64,000 nucleotides of DNA from Pontibacter actiniarum (GTDB lineage: Bacteria; Bacteroidota; Bacteroidia; Cytophagales; Hymenobacteraceae). This document shows, piece after piece, positions 26,705 through 35,653 of the stretch (positions are counted from its first letter, which is position 1; each line of letters begins with the position of its first letter). Both the position numbers and the translations under genes were made by a program. The DNA is taken from NCBI RefSeq assembly GCF_003585765.1, contig NZ_CP021235.1, positions 186,001-250,000 on the forward strand, in the 5' to 3' direction. The notes beneath the pieces are model-generated. The model was given only the letters and a program-made list of their open reading frames with translations, did no database searches and was not told where the DNA came from.

Positions 26705-28258
26705 TTGACTGAGAACACTGTAAAAAAAGCGCCTAAAAAGAAGGAGAACCTAAAGCAGCGGGCATATCTAAACTCCGTCACCAGCATTATTGACTATGGA
26801 GGGGCGCAGATTACAGGCTTTATCGTGAGCCCCTTTATTGTAAACGGCCTGGGCAGCGCGGTGTACGGCATCTGGCAGATGCTGACCCAAATGACCGGCT
26901 ATGCCGGCATGGCTGATACACGCGCGACCCAGGTGCTAAAATGGTCTATTGCCAATAAAAGAGGGGTAGCGGAAAAGGAAGAGCTACGAAGCGATGTGAC
27001 AACGGCCCTGGTGGTTACCTGCCTGATTCTGCCCCTGGTGCTCATTACGGGCGGCATTATTGTGTGGTACGCGCCTGTTATCACCAAAGCCGACGCAGAA
27101 TATCACAGTATTATCCGGATGGCCTGCTCCTTTTTGGTTCTGTCCCTGGTCATCAACAAGGTTTTTAACCTGTTCGAGTCTGTGCTGCGGGGCATGAACC
27201 TGGGCTTTAAGCGGATGGGGCTGCGGGCGGGGATTGTAGCCGTGGGCGGTGGGCTGAAAGTGCTGGCAATAACACAGGGGTTTGGGTTGGTCGGCCTGTC
27301 TATGGTTGAGGTGTTTACTGCCGTTATCACTGGTGCCAGCTTTTATTACATTGTAAAGCAGAGCATCGGGTGGTTTGGCTTTGGCAAAACCAATATGTCG
27401 AAAGTGGTTTCTTATGGGAAGCTCAGCGGATGGTTTATGGCCTACACCGGCTCCAAGATGTTCCTGCTGCACAGCGATAAAATACTGCTGGGCTATTTGG
27501 CAGGTCCTGTCTTTGTGACAAAGTACGCCATCACCATGTTTACCTCGAACGCTATACAGGGCTTTGTAAACGCCGTGGTGAACGGCATCATTCCGGGCAT
27601 TGGGGGGCTCTTCGGCAAGCAGGAGTATGATAAGGTGATCAAGGCGAGGCGGATAGTTGTGACGCTCAACTGGCTGCTGATTACAAGCTTAGGCGTAGCG
27701 GTGCTGCTGCTGAACAGGACGTTCATTGCCCTGTGGGTAGGCGTAGACCACTATGCCGGAACCCTGGAGAACCTGCTGATACTGTACGTGTCTATCCAGG
27801 CCATCTTCTTTCAGATCGATAGCCTGATCATCAATGTAACCCTGAACATGAAAAAGAAGGTGCTCTTCTCTGTGCTGGCATCTGCTGTAACCATTCTGCT
27901 TGCCTATACTTTGGTGGATGACCATTACATCATAGGGTTGAGCTGCAGCGTGCTGGTAGGCCGGTTTATCCTGACAGTGGGGTATCCTTTGATCCTGAAG
28001 GAAAGGATGCAGGACAACTCCAGGATACTGACCAGGCAGAAAATTCAACCTTTCGTTATCTCGACCCTGATGCTCGCGGGGGCAGCCTATCTGAGCCAGT
28101 GGGTGGAGCTTGCCGGCTGGTACCACCTGTTTACGGCCGGCTTTGTGGTTGTTCTAAGTGCGGGGCTGGTGTTCTGGTTTGCAGGCATCGGGCAGTATGA
28201 AAGGCAGGAGGCCTGGGGAGTGCTGTCTCAGGTTAAACTGCTGAAAAAGGACAAGTAG
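26705..28258 (+). CDS. Wzx-like flippase, polysaccharide biosynthesis family
   Basis: A 517-residue polytopic protein, about 12-14 membrane helices, with the MATE/MOP-superfamily start 'RAYLNSVTSIIDYGGAQITGFIVSPFIVNGLGSAVYGIWQML'. It would flip lipid-linked repeat units across the inner membrane. The frame begins at TTG 26705 with no good ribosome site; the next in-frame ATG (MLTQM, near residue 59) would lose the first helix. The start is therefore uncertain. A basic N-terminal leader (KKAPKKKENLKQR) suits a cytoplasmic end. Confidence 0.85.
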   Translation: MTENTVKKAPKKKENLKQRAYLNSVTSIIDYGGAQITGFIVSPFIVNGLGSAVYGIWQMLTQMTGYAGMADTRATQVLKWSIANKRGVAEKEELRSDVTTALVVTCLILPLVLITGGIIVWYAPVITKADAEYHSIIRMACSFLVLSLVINKVFNLFESVLRGMNLGFKRMGLRAGIVAVGGGLKVLAITQGFGLVGLSMVEVFTAVITGASFYYIVKQSIGWFGFGKTNMSKVVSYGKLSGWFMAYTGSKMFLLHSDKILLGYLAGPVFVTKYAITMFTSNAIQGFVNAVVNGIIPGIGGLFGKQEYDKVIKARRIVVTLNWLLITSLGVAVLLLNRTFIALWVGVDHYAGTLENLLILYVSIQAIFFQIDSLIINVTLNMKKKVLFSVLASAVTILLAYTLVDDHYIIGLSCSVLVGRFILTVGYPLILKERMQDNSRILTRQKIQPFVISTLMLAGAAYLSQWVELAGWYHLFTAGFVVVLSAGLVFWFAGIGQYERQEAWGVLSQVKLLKKDK

Positions 28259-28349
28259 TTGAACGCGCTGGAATACCGAACCAAGGCCAGGGCCGCAGCA
28301 AAGTATGGGAAGTAAAGGTCAGGCGACTCAAATGTAAACCAATAAGCTG

Positions 28350-29471
28350 ATGGAAAAGAATAGCATCTACGTGATTCACTCAGATTCTAAGATCGAATCG
28401 CTCTATACGTTGTTTCCGCTGATTGTGTCGGAGCACAGCGCTTTAGTCAATTTCCTGCACATAAACTCTAAGGAGGCTAGAAAGGCTGAAGGGGAGTGCG
28501 TTATTCTTGTTCGGGTGTTTAAAGGGAACGACTCTTTTCAGACTGTGGAGGAGAAGCGGAAGTACATCCAGGACTTTAAGCGGCGGTTCAGGAGAGTTGT
28601 AATGCTGGATGACGGTGCGGGAAGTGACAGTTTGTACTTTGAGTACATGGACCTCGTGGACCTCTACTACAAGGGAAAGTTGCTGAAAGAGAAAGCGGCC
28701 TATCTGCAGCCAGCGTACGGCAGGCAACTGTTTACCAACTACTACAACCAGACATACGGGGTAACGGATGAAAAGGAAAAGATGAGGAACCCGCCCAGCG
28801 ACCCCGCGCTTTTAAACAAGCTCCGGGTTTCCTGGAACCTGGGCTACGGCATTTACCCCATGGCGAACGTGCTGTTTACCAAAATGGCACGGGTTGCTGT
28901 TAACGCCAACCTGTCTAAGGCGCTTAAGCCCGTTTATACTTACCACTATAAGCGGATGCTGCGTGACCTGGACAAGCCTCTGAATGTTAGCGCCAAATCA
29001 AACTACGTGCACGCCCGCTTCGGATACAGCGCCTTTCCGCACACGGTAGGCTACCAAAGAAAGCTACTCCTGAGCAAGTGCTCCAGCCACAGCAGCATTG
29101 TGACAGGAAAGGTCGCCCCAAGTGCCTACAACAAGGAGATCAAAAAGATGGCGGCGGTGCTTAGCCCCTTTGGCTGGGGCGAGATCTGCTACAGAGACTA
29201 TGAGGCTATTTTAAACGAAGCACTGCTGATTAAGCCTAACATGGACGGCATTGAAACGTGGCCTAATGTTTACAAGAGCCACGAAACATACGTGCCGATC
29301 GATTGGGACGGGAACGACTTGCTTGAAACAATCGAACGGGTATCCAGCAACATCGCGGAGCACCGGAATATCATAGAGCAGGCCAGGGAAGAGTATAAAG
29401 GCGCTTTGCGGCAAATTGATAGCAGGGTTTTGTCCTTTCTGCAGGAAGCAGCAGGCGGAGCGCTTGTATAA
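28350..29471 (+). CDS. Glycosyltransferase-like protein of the exopolysaccharide cluster
   Basis: A 373-residue cytoplasmic protein. I do not recognise a Pfam family with confidence. The first third reads like a Rossmann domain ('SIYVIHSDSKIESLYTLFPLIV', then 'VMLDDGAGSDSLYFEYMDLVDLYYKGKLL'). The last third has 'AAVLSPFGWGEICYRDYEAILNEALLIKPNMDGIETWPN' (about 272-310), which resembles the acceptor-turn and E-rich nucleotide-binding parts of GT-B glycosyltransferases (PFGWGExxxRD-E). It probably adds one sugar in the repeat unit. Flanked by the flippase and a kinase-like fusion. Confidence 0.6.
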   Translation: MEKNSIYVIHSDSKIESLYTLFPLIVSEHSALVNFLHINSKEARKAEGECVILVRVFKGNDSFQTVEEKRKYIQDFKRRFRRVVMLDDGAGSDSLYFEYMDLVDLYYKGKLLKEKAAYLQPAYGRQLFTNYYNQTYGVTDEKEKMRNPPSDPALLNKLRVSWNLGYGIYPMANVLFTKMARVAVNANLSKALKPVYTYHYKRMLRDLDKPLNVSAKSNYVHARFGYSAFPHTVGYQRKLLLSKCSSHSSIVTGKVAPSAYNKEIKKMAAVLSPFGWGEICYRDYEAILNEALLIKPNMDGIETWPNVYKSHETYVPIDWDGNDLLETIERVSSNIAEHRNIIEQAREEYKGALRQIDSRVLSFLQEAAGGALV

Positions 29472-29570
29472 GCACAGGCTCTCTGGCTAAAAACTTAGAA
29501 GCATCAAAGGAGGCACCGACAGATAAAACAACAGGTACACGCACCCAAACCACTACTTAAGCTTACGTTT

Positions 29571-31043
29571 ATGGTTACATCTAGTATTGTCTTAGAAGAG
29601 CGCAGTCACGATTCGGTAGAACACAGGGCGACAGAGGAGTCGGTAAGGCTGTTGGAAACGCTGAAGGGCGCTAACATTCGGTTTGCTCACTGGAAAAGCA
29701 ACAGCCACTTACTAAAGGGGCTGGAGGGCAAAACGGATCTGGATATACTTGTGCACCCTGGCGAACGTACCGCTTTTGAGGCATGCATGGCCCTGCTTGG
29801 GTACAAGAGAATGGTTAGCCAGCCCTGGAGTTCCTACCCAGATGTGGAGGACTGGCTAGGGCTGGATGCGGCTACCGGTACGCTTTTGCACATTCACGCA
29901 CATTATGCCTTGGTTACGGGGATACAGCACGTCAAGCACCTTTACCTCCCGTGGGTCGATGCTTTCTTCAGGCATGTTATAACGGACCCGCAAACAGGTT
30001 GGCCTGTCCCAAGGCCGGAGCTGGAGGCGATTATCCTGTTTGTGCGCATCTGGGCCAAAATGCCACTGCAGGAGCAGTTGAAACGGGAGCCCAATGTGCC
30101 GGTTTACATCAAGCGTGAGCTGCTGGGGCTGCTGGAGCGATCCAGCACGACTGTGCTGGTTGACTTGTGCCAGGAGCTGGGCCTTAAGGTGCCGCAGGGC
30201 TTCGAGGCCAGTATCAAGATTATGCTGAGGGCACCTGATTCGGCAGCGCTCCTTCGGGTTTCCAGGGAGCTTTACTATCAGCTAAAACCACACTTCCGTA
30301 CTTCCTGGCCGTTTTCCGTTGTTGCCTCCACATACTACAAGCTGCTGCTCAAAGTTAAGAAGCGCTCTGCCCGGTTTGTGGGGCCGCACCGTTTCGGGAA
30401 GTCGCTCCAGGGAGGGGGCAAGGTGATCGCGCTGGTGGGAAGCGACGGCTCCGGGAAAAGCACCCTAAGCAAGGACCTGGTGGAGTGGCTGACCTTTAAG
30501 ATCGACACGCACTATCTCTACATGGGAAAATACCCTTTTATCAAGAGTTACAACAAAAAGATCCTCTTCGGCACTGATCCCCTGTTTCAGCGGGGCGCGG
30601 TCGCAAAGCTGCTCAGAAAGTTAACGGGCAGCTTACACTACATCATGCTCATCCGCAAAAAGCTGCGCCTTCTGCGGGTGGCGAAGGCCTTGAGCCGCGA
30701 AGGGAGCATCGTTATCTGTGACAGGTTTCCTCAGAAAGACACCTTTGGGCTGAACGACGGGCCTAAGCTGCAGCAGCACAGGTCCAAGAGAGGCGCGGCG
30801 TGGGAGGGGAGGCTCTTCGATAAAGTTGCCGCACTGGAGCCCGACCTGGTTATTAAGCTCCAGGTTTCACCGGAAGTAGCCTCGCAGCGCAAGCCGGGGC
30901 ATGATAAGGCGAACCTCCAGCAGAAGTGCGAGAGCATAGGGCGCATTTCGTTTAATAACGCAGCCGTCGTGAGCTTTGACACGAACGGCAACTACGAGCA
31001 GGTGCTCCTGAACATCAAGAAGGAAATATGGAAGCACTTATGA
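29571..31043 (+). CDS. Fusion: nucleotidyltransferase-like domain plus thymidylate-kinase-like domain
   Basis: A 490-residue protein. The N-terminal part, 'IRFAHWKSNSHLLKGLEGKTDLDIL' (about 35-60), looks like a nucleotidyltransferase-type fold with a T-D-x-D pair. The C-terminal part is a P-loop kinase: GSDGSGKST (290-298), then 'HYLYMGKYP', and the DR motif in 'SIVICDRFPQKD'. The final segment has 'VIKLQVSPEVASQRK' and 'FDTNG', as in dTMP kinase relatives. Such fusions occur in polysaccharide clusters but have no known substrate that I can name. It might phosphorylate a lipid or sugar intermediate (inference only). The downstream gene overlaps its end. Confidence 0.6.
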   Translation: MVTSSIVLEERSHDSVEHRATEESVRLLETLKGANIRFAHWKSNSHLLKGLEGKTDLDILVHPGERTAFEACMALLGYKRMVSQPWSSYPDVEDWLGLDAATGTLLHIHAHYALVTGIQHVKHLYLPWVDAFFRHVITDPQTGWPVPRPELEAIILFVRIWAKMPLQEQLKREPNVPVYIKRELLGLLERSSTTVLVDLCQELGLKVPQGFEASIKIMLRAPDSAALLRVSRELYYQLKPHFRTSWPFSVVASTYYKLLLKVKKRSARFVGPHRFGKSLQGGGKVIALVGSDGSGKSTLSKDLVEWLTFKIDTHYLYMGKYPFIKSYNKKILFGTDPLFQRGAVAKLLRKLTGSLHYIMLIRKKLRLLRVAKALSREGSIVICDRFPQKDTFGLNDGPKLQQHRSKRGAAWEGRLFDKVAALEPDLVIKLQVSPEVASQRKPGHDKANLQQKCESIGRISFNNAAVVSFDTNGNYEQVLLNIKKEIWKHL

Positions 31044-31075
31044 GAGCCGTCATGGAAGCACCTGTGAGAGCCGTC
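31028..31075 (+). repeat. 24-bp tandem duplication at a gene junction
   Basis: Two units of 24 bases, 31028-31051 and 31052-31075, differ at two positions. They encode MEALMRAV and MEAPVRAV in the downstream frame and cover the stop codon of the upstream gene and both possible starts of the next. Confidence 0.8.
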
Positions 31076-31837
31076 GTGAGCCATGGCAAAACACCGCTCG
31101 TTGAGATTGTGGGGCCGCCCGGCGTCGGGAAGTCCACCATTTACAAAGCGCTGTGCAAAAAGTGGAGCCCCGAATGCAACTGGGTTTACCAGGATGCCCT
31201 GCTGGCCCCGGCAAAGCCGAGCTTCCTTCGTTTCAGCAAGTGGCTCGAGTACAACTACAAAGTATTAGCAGGGAAAAGAAGGGCTAAAAGTGTACCGGTG
31301 GAGTACGGCCTGGACTTTATTCAGGAGAACCAGGCGCTCGCCGATTTCTGCTGGGCGTTCTTGTCCGATACAGGAACTGCCCCGGGCAACGGCGCCCACC
31401 GCTACAGGGCCGCCTACTTCCTGTTCGGAGACTTCTGCCGTTACCAGGCCCTGCAGAAAGCAGCCAGCACAAGGCCCTGTGTTATTGAGGAGGGCTTTCT
31501 GCAGAAGTCGTTCCTGGTTCAGGGCAACGGGGCCTCGGCCGAGCAGCTGATCGACCGCTACATCAACCTGATCCCGCTGCCCCGCGCCATTATTTATATC
31601 GATGCAGCTGATAAAGTGACCATAACCAACAGGCTTACATCGCGGCCAAAGACCATTGCCTCTCACATTGGTAAGGGCGTGGCGGCTTTGGAGCAGGAAA
31701 CCGAAAAGTGGCAGTGTACTTTAGGTGCCATTCTGGGCAGGCTGCACGCACAGCATGTCGATATTTATAAAGTGGATGGCGAGAAAACGGTAGAAGAAAA
31801 TGTACAGGTGATCCGGAAAGTCTTGCAAAACCTTTAA
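31040..31837 (+). CDS. P-loop NTPase/kinase-like protein
   Basis: A P-loop protein of about 265 residues. Walker A GPPGVGKST is near residues 25-33. 'IIYIDAADKVTITNRLTSR' near 190-208 looks like a lid/DR-type helix of small-molecule kinases, and 'VIEEGFLQKS' near 149 may hold the catalytic Asp/Glu region. ATG 31040 forms ATGA with the stop of the previous gene and is preferred; 31028 in the same frame is also possible. This is the second kinase-like protein in a row; the pair may act in one step. Target unknown. Confidence 0.6.
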   Translation: MRAVMEAPVRAVVSHGKTPLVEIVGPPGVGKSTIYKALCKKWSPECNWVYQDALLAPAKPSFLRFSKWLEYNYKVLAGKRRAKSVPVEYGLDFIQENQALADFCWAFLSDTGTAPGNGAHRYRAAYFLFGDFCRYQALQKAASTRPCVIEEGFLQKSFLVQGNGASAEQLIDRYINLIPLPRAIIYIDAADKVTITNRLTSRPKTIASHIGKGVAALEQETEKWQCTLGAILGRLHAQHVDIYKVDGEKTVEENVQVIRKVLQNL

Positions 31838-31848
31838 ACCCAGCCCAA

Positions 31849-33159
31849 ATGAACCTATACTTTATACTGATTGAGCTATTCATCTTGGGGCTTACCCTTT
31901 ACCTCTTCGCTTACAAACAAGAGCTGGCCGTGCTGTATATCCCCGTGATCCTGTTCGCCAGAATCACGATAGAGCCTCTTACGCCTGCCTTCCTGTACTA
32001 CACCATCGTATCGTTGCTTATACTGTACCTGGCGTATAAAAACGCAGGCTTTCTGCGGGAAAACATCTTCGCCCTGCTCCTGATTATCCTGTACGCGGTG
32101 CTCGTGACGCAGACGGAGGATTTTGAAACGATCAGATCGAGTTTCTTTGCCCTCATCTGGCTTTTCCTTTCCATTCCGCTGGTCAGTGCTATCTACAAGA
32201 AGCACGACAAGGATACAGTTATGGAAGAGTTAGCCAGCGCGGCTTTTCTCATACTGGCTGTTTTTATCGTCAACGTGGCGTTCTCCACGGTATTCAGCTA
32301 CTCTCCCAAGCTTATGTACGGCATTACCTCGGGCATCCTGTACGGCAACCTGTACGCAACTGACTTTAACATACTTGGCATCGCTGTATTTATCGTGCTG
32401 TGGAACGCGATTTCAAAGCGGAACCTGTTGTTTCTGGCCACGTCCATTGTTGCCATCGCCTTTATCATGCTGTCTTTCAGGCGGTCGGTGATGGGTACCA
32501 CCATGCTGGGGGTGGCAGCGGTTCTGCTTATCCTTTTCTCGCAGCACAGCTTCAGGAAGACAGCCCTGTTTATCGTTCTGGCACTGTTTGCTGGGTTTGT
32601 GATTGTTATGAACACGAGTTTCGTGGATGTTTTTATTGCCAGGTATGAGCAACGGAAGCTGGACGAGCGGGAGCTTGGCGAGGAAACCCGCTTTCTGGAG
32701 TACGATATTCTGTACCAGGACATGTTTGTTTACAACGACTACAGCCCCTGGTTCGGGTATGAGTTGCTGAACAGCTCCGGAAATTACGGAAAGGGAGTGC
32801 TGGAAGACAGAACCCTCCACTCGGATATAACCAACATCGTGCATTCGACCGGGGTAGTCGGGCTGCTGCTATACCTGCTAATGATCGCCAGCAGTTTTGT
32901 GCAGTCATGCCGGCATGCTGTAAAGAGGCTCGATTTTGTGATCATCCTGTTTTGCGGCAGCGCTTTTCTGGTCTATACCGTTACGGGGCGCTACACAAGT
33001 ACAGAAAGTATGATGTTGCTGATCCTGCTTCTGATGCTGCCCCTGGCGCGGCAGGAAAACAGCACGGCATCGGCTTCGGACGCTCCGGGTAGTTTGGCTG
33101 CCACAGGTTTCTCCCCGCATGCCAAGGCCAAAGCCGGTATGCCCCAGCATGCTTTGTGA
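31849..33159 (+). CDS. Wzy-like polysaccharide polymerase (O-antigen ligase/polymerase family)
   Basis: A 436-residue protein with about 11-12 membrane helices. The large periplasmic loop between late helices contains 'DYSPWFGYELLNSSGNYGKGVLEDRTLHSDITNIVHSTGVVGLLLYLLM' (about 300-350), matching the Wzy/WaaL pattern of G-x-E-...-H-(S/N)-x-...-G-L. It would join repeat units on the lipid carrier. The C-terminal tail is soluble and Ala/Ser-rich. Low sequence conservation means the call rests on topology, this loop and cluster position. Confidence 0.8.
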   Translation: MNLYFILIELFILGLTLYLFAYKQELAVLYIPVILFARITIEPLTPAFLYYTIVSLLILYLAYKNAGFLRENIFALLLIILYAVLVTQTEDFETIRSSFFALIWLFLSIPLVSAIYKKHDKDTVMEELASAAFLILAVFIVNVAFSTVFSYSPKLMYGITSGILYGNLYATDFNILGIAVFIVLWNAISKRNLLFLATSIVAIAFIMLSFRRSVMGTTMLGVAAVLLILFSQHSFRKTALFIVLALFAGFVIVMNTSFVDVFIARYEQRKLDERELGEETRFLEYDILYQDMFVYNDYSPWFGYELLNSSGNYGKGVLEDRTLHSDITNIVHSTGVVGLLLYLLMIASSFVQSCRHAVKRLDFVIILFCGSAFLVYTVTGRYTSTESMMLLILLLMLPLARQENSTASASDAPGSLAATGFSPHAKAKAGMPQHAL

Positions 33160-33200
33160 AGATAGTGCGAATATAATTCTGACCCTTAAAACACGCGTGA

Positions 33201-34340
33201 ATGGCTAAGTTTCTTTTCTATGACGACAAGGTGATAAACCTCTTACTGGAGGATGAAAAGCCCACGGGAGGGGCTGCTGTACAAGCCTACGGGTGGATAA
33301 AGGGCCTTTTGGCGTTAGGGCATGAAGTGTATGTGCTCACAAAGCCGCACCACAACCAAGCCCTGAAGGAAGACTGCCAGGGTATTAACGTTGTAGCCGA
33401 CTTTGACAGGGGCAAGGGCGTGCGCTGGCTCAGGTGGGTTTACTACCGGCTACCGCACACCTACAAGGCGCTGAAACAGGTCCAGCCGGACTACCTTTAC
33501 AAAGGCATTCCCAGCTGGGAATCGTTTCTGATCGGGTTGATGTGCATGCGCCTGAATATAAAATTTATCCAACGGATCTCTAACGACTTTCTGATCGACA
33601 GGCGCTTTCTCAAGAGTCATTCCAGGCTGCATCGCTTTTTCCAGAACCTGGGCTTTAAGCTCTCCGACTTTATACTTTGCCAGAACGACTATCAGTTCGG
33701 AGTGATCTCAAAGAAGTTTCCTGGAAAGAAGGTGTACAAACTCTCCAACCCTATTGTCTTGGCGGCGTCCACTGCCTCAGCAGATGACCGGGAAGGGGGT
33801 TATATCGCCTGGCTGGGCTTGTTCCAGCACCAGAAGAACCTGAAACTGCTCTATGAGATCGCGGCGGCAATCCCGAATGAGCAGTTTGTAATAGCAGGTA
33901 ACGCTATCCCCAAAGTTGATTCGGAGACGCTGAGGTTCCTTGATAAACTACAGGAGCTCCCTAATGTCGAGTTTATCGGGTTCCTGAAAAGACATGAAGT
34001 GCCCTCCTTCTTAAGGGGGGCAAAATACCTCTTAAACACTTCCCACTACGAGGGCTTTAGCAACACTTTTTTAGAGGCGATGGCAAATGGTACCCCAATC
34101 TTAACGACTGACAAGGTAAACCCTGATGGCTTGATAGATAAGAAGGGAGTAGGGCTCGTGTATAGAGATGCAAAGGACTTGCTGTGTCAGGTTACCTCAG
34201 TAACACCAGAGTCATATACGGCTATGTCAAACAGCGCTGTTAAGTATGTAATGTCTCATCATGACCACAAGCACCAGGCATCCTTGCTGGCTGGCTTACT
34301 CGAAAATGAAAAAGTAAGCAAGGGCATGGTAGCTACATAA
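33201..34340 (+). CDS. Glycosyltransferase, GT4-like (group 1)
   Basis: A 379-residue GT-B protein. The N-terminal domain reads GGAAVQAYGWIKGLLALGHEVYVLT (about 19-43), the usual acceptor-domain start. The donor domain has the E-x7-E motif in HYEGFSNTFLEAMANGTPIL (about 280-300). Members use NDP-sugars and retain anomeric configuration; the sugar is unknown. It has its own ribosome region and lies 41 bases after the polymerase gene. Codon use becomes more AT-rich toward its end. Confidence 0.88.
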   Translation: MAKFLFYDDKVINLLLEDEKPTGGAAVQAYGWIKGLLALGHEVYVLTKPHHNQALKEDCQGINVVADFDRGKGVRWLRWVYYRLPHTYKALKQVQPDYLYKGIPSWESFLIGLMCMRLNIKFIQRISNDFLIDRRFLKSHSRLHRFFQNLGFKLSDFILCQNDYQFGVISKKFPGKKVYKLSNPIVLAASTASADDREGGYIAWLGLFQHQKNLKLLYEIAAAIPNEQFVIAGNAIPKVDSETLRFLDKLQELPNVEFIGFLKRHEVPSFLRGAKYLLNTSHYEGFSNTFLEAMANGTPILTTDKVNPDGLIDKKGVGLVYRDAKDLLCQVTSVTPESYTAMSNSAVKYVMSHHDHKHQASLLAGLLENEKVSKGMVAT

Positions 34341-34466
34341 GTAATTTTATTTTGTTTTACTGTTATTAAGTATAACTTTTTTGTGTGTATTGTGTAAGTA
34401 TATATAGCCTACAGGATCTTCTGATTTGTAGCTGTTGAATATGTAATCACCTTTTGCCCGCTCAAT

Positions 34467-35612
34467 ATGGTTAACGAAATACGCATACTTTTCTTTATTG
34501 GTAGTTTAAGGGCTGGTGGCAAAGAGCGAAGACTAATAGAACTTCTCTCATACCTAAAGGGAGCGGGTGCCTTCAACATGGTGGTGGTTTGTACTGAAGA
34601 CAACGTGCACTACCCTCATTTCTTTGAATTAGACATACCTTATGTCGTACTTAAAAAACAGTGGCAGAAGTATGATCCTACCGTTTTTTATAAGTTTCAT
34701 CAGGTAGTTAAGGATTTCAAACCGGACTACATTCATACTTGGGGGCGTGTGCAGTCCTTTTATGCGCTTCCTGCTGTAATTCTCAACAGGGCTTCCCTAA
34801 TAAATAGCCAAATAACATCGGCCCCTCCACAAATCAGGAAGTTGTCTATCGGTAACATCATAGACACGGTCAACTTTAGGTGCTCAGATATAATACTGTC
34901 AAACTCAGAAGCAGGGTTAAGAGCTTACGCGCCTCCTGCTCATAAGTCTAAGGTTATTTATAATGGGTTGAATCTTAATCGGTTTTCCGGCTTGCCACCC
35001 GAAGAAGAGGTAAGGGCTAAATACCGTATCAAAACGCCCTACACAGTCGTGATGGTTGCCTCCGTGTCGGAGAACAAAGACTACGGCCTTTTTTTACAGG
35101 TGGCTCAACACGTAACGGCGTTAAGGAAGGATATCAGCTTTGTAGGCGCGGGGTGGTACCGTGAGAATGATGTTACCTACAAAAAAATTATAAGGCTTTC
35201 GGAGGAAAACCCCAACATCATCTTTACAGGCAAGATAGATGATGTGGAGTCATTAGTCAGCATCTGTAACGTTGGGATGCTGTTATCAAACAGAAACGTG
35301 CATGGCGAGGGTATCTCGAATGCGATTATGGAATACATGGCTTTAGGGAAGCCTGTGATAGCCACCGATGCTGGCGGTACTAATGAAATAGTACATCATA
35401 ATGAAAACGGCTATCTCATTACAGACCAGTCAGTAGAGGGTATAGCAACGCTTGTTACGGATCTTATCGATAACCCTGAAAAGTGCCAGGAATTTGGGGA
35501 GAACAGTAAAAAGTATATCGCAGAAAACTTTTCTCTAAACAAGATGGGGAGGGAGTTTGAAACGGTTTATAGAGACGCTGTAGCACTCTTTTTGAATGGT
35601 AGCATGGTATAA
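34467..35612 (+). CDS. Glycosyltransferase, GT4-like (group 1), AT-rich
   Basis: A 381-residue GT-B protein. N-terminal 'ILFFIGSLRAGGKERRLIELLSYL' (about 5-28) and 'DYIHTWGRVQSFYAL' are typical of family 4. The donor site includes 'YNGLNLNRFS' and EGISNAIMEYMALGKPVIATDAGG (about 280-303). G+C is visibly lower than in the upstream cluster genes and AT-ending codons are common, which suggests a separate origin. A 126-base AT-rich spacer precedes it with an AAGTATAA octamer at 34368. Confidence 0.88.
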   Translation: MVNEIRILFFIGSLRAGGKERRLIELLSYLKGAGAFNMVVVCTEDNVHYPHFFELDIPYVVLKKQWQKYDPTVFYKFHQVVKDFKPDYIHTWGRVQSFYALPAVILNRASLINSQITSAPPQIRKLSIGNIIDTVNFRCSDIILSNSEAGLRAYAPPAHKSKVIYNGLNLNRFSGLPPEEEVRAKYRIKTPYTVVMVASVSENKDYGLFLQVAQHVTALRKDISFVGAGWYRENDVTYKKIIRLSEENPNIIFTGKIDDVESLVSICNVGMLLSNRNVHGEGISNAIMEYMALGKPVIATDAGGTNEIVHHNENGYLITDQSVEGIATLVTDLIDNPEKCQEFGENSKKYIAENFSLNKMGREFETVYRDAVALFLNGSMV

Positions 35613-35653
35613 TCAAGCGCGAGCCTGAGAAGCGTTAATTAAAAGTTGAAAAC

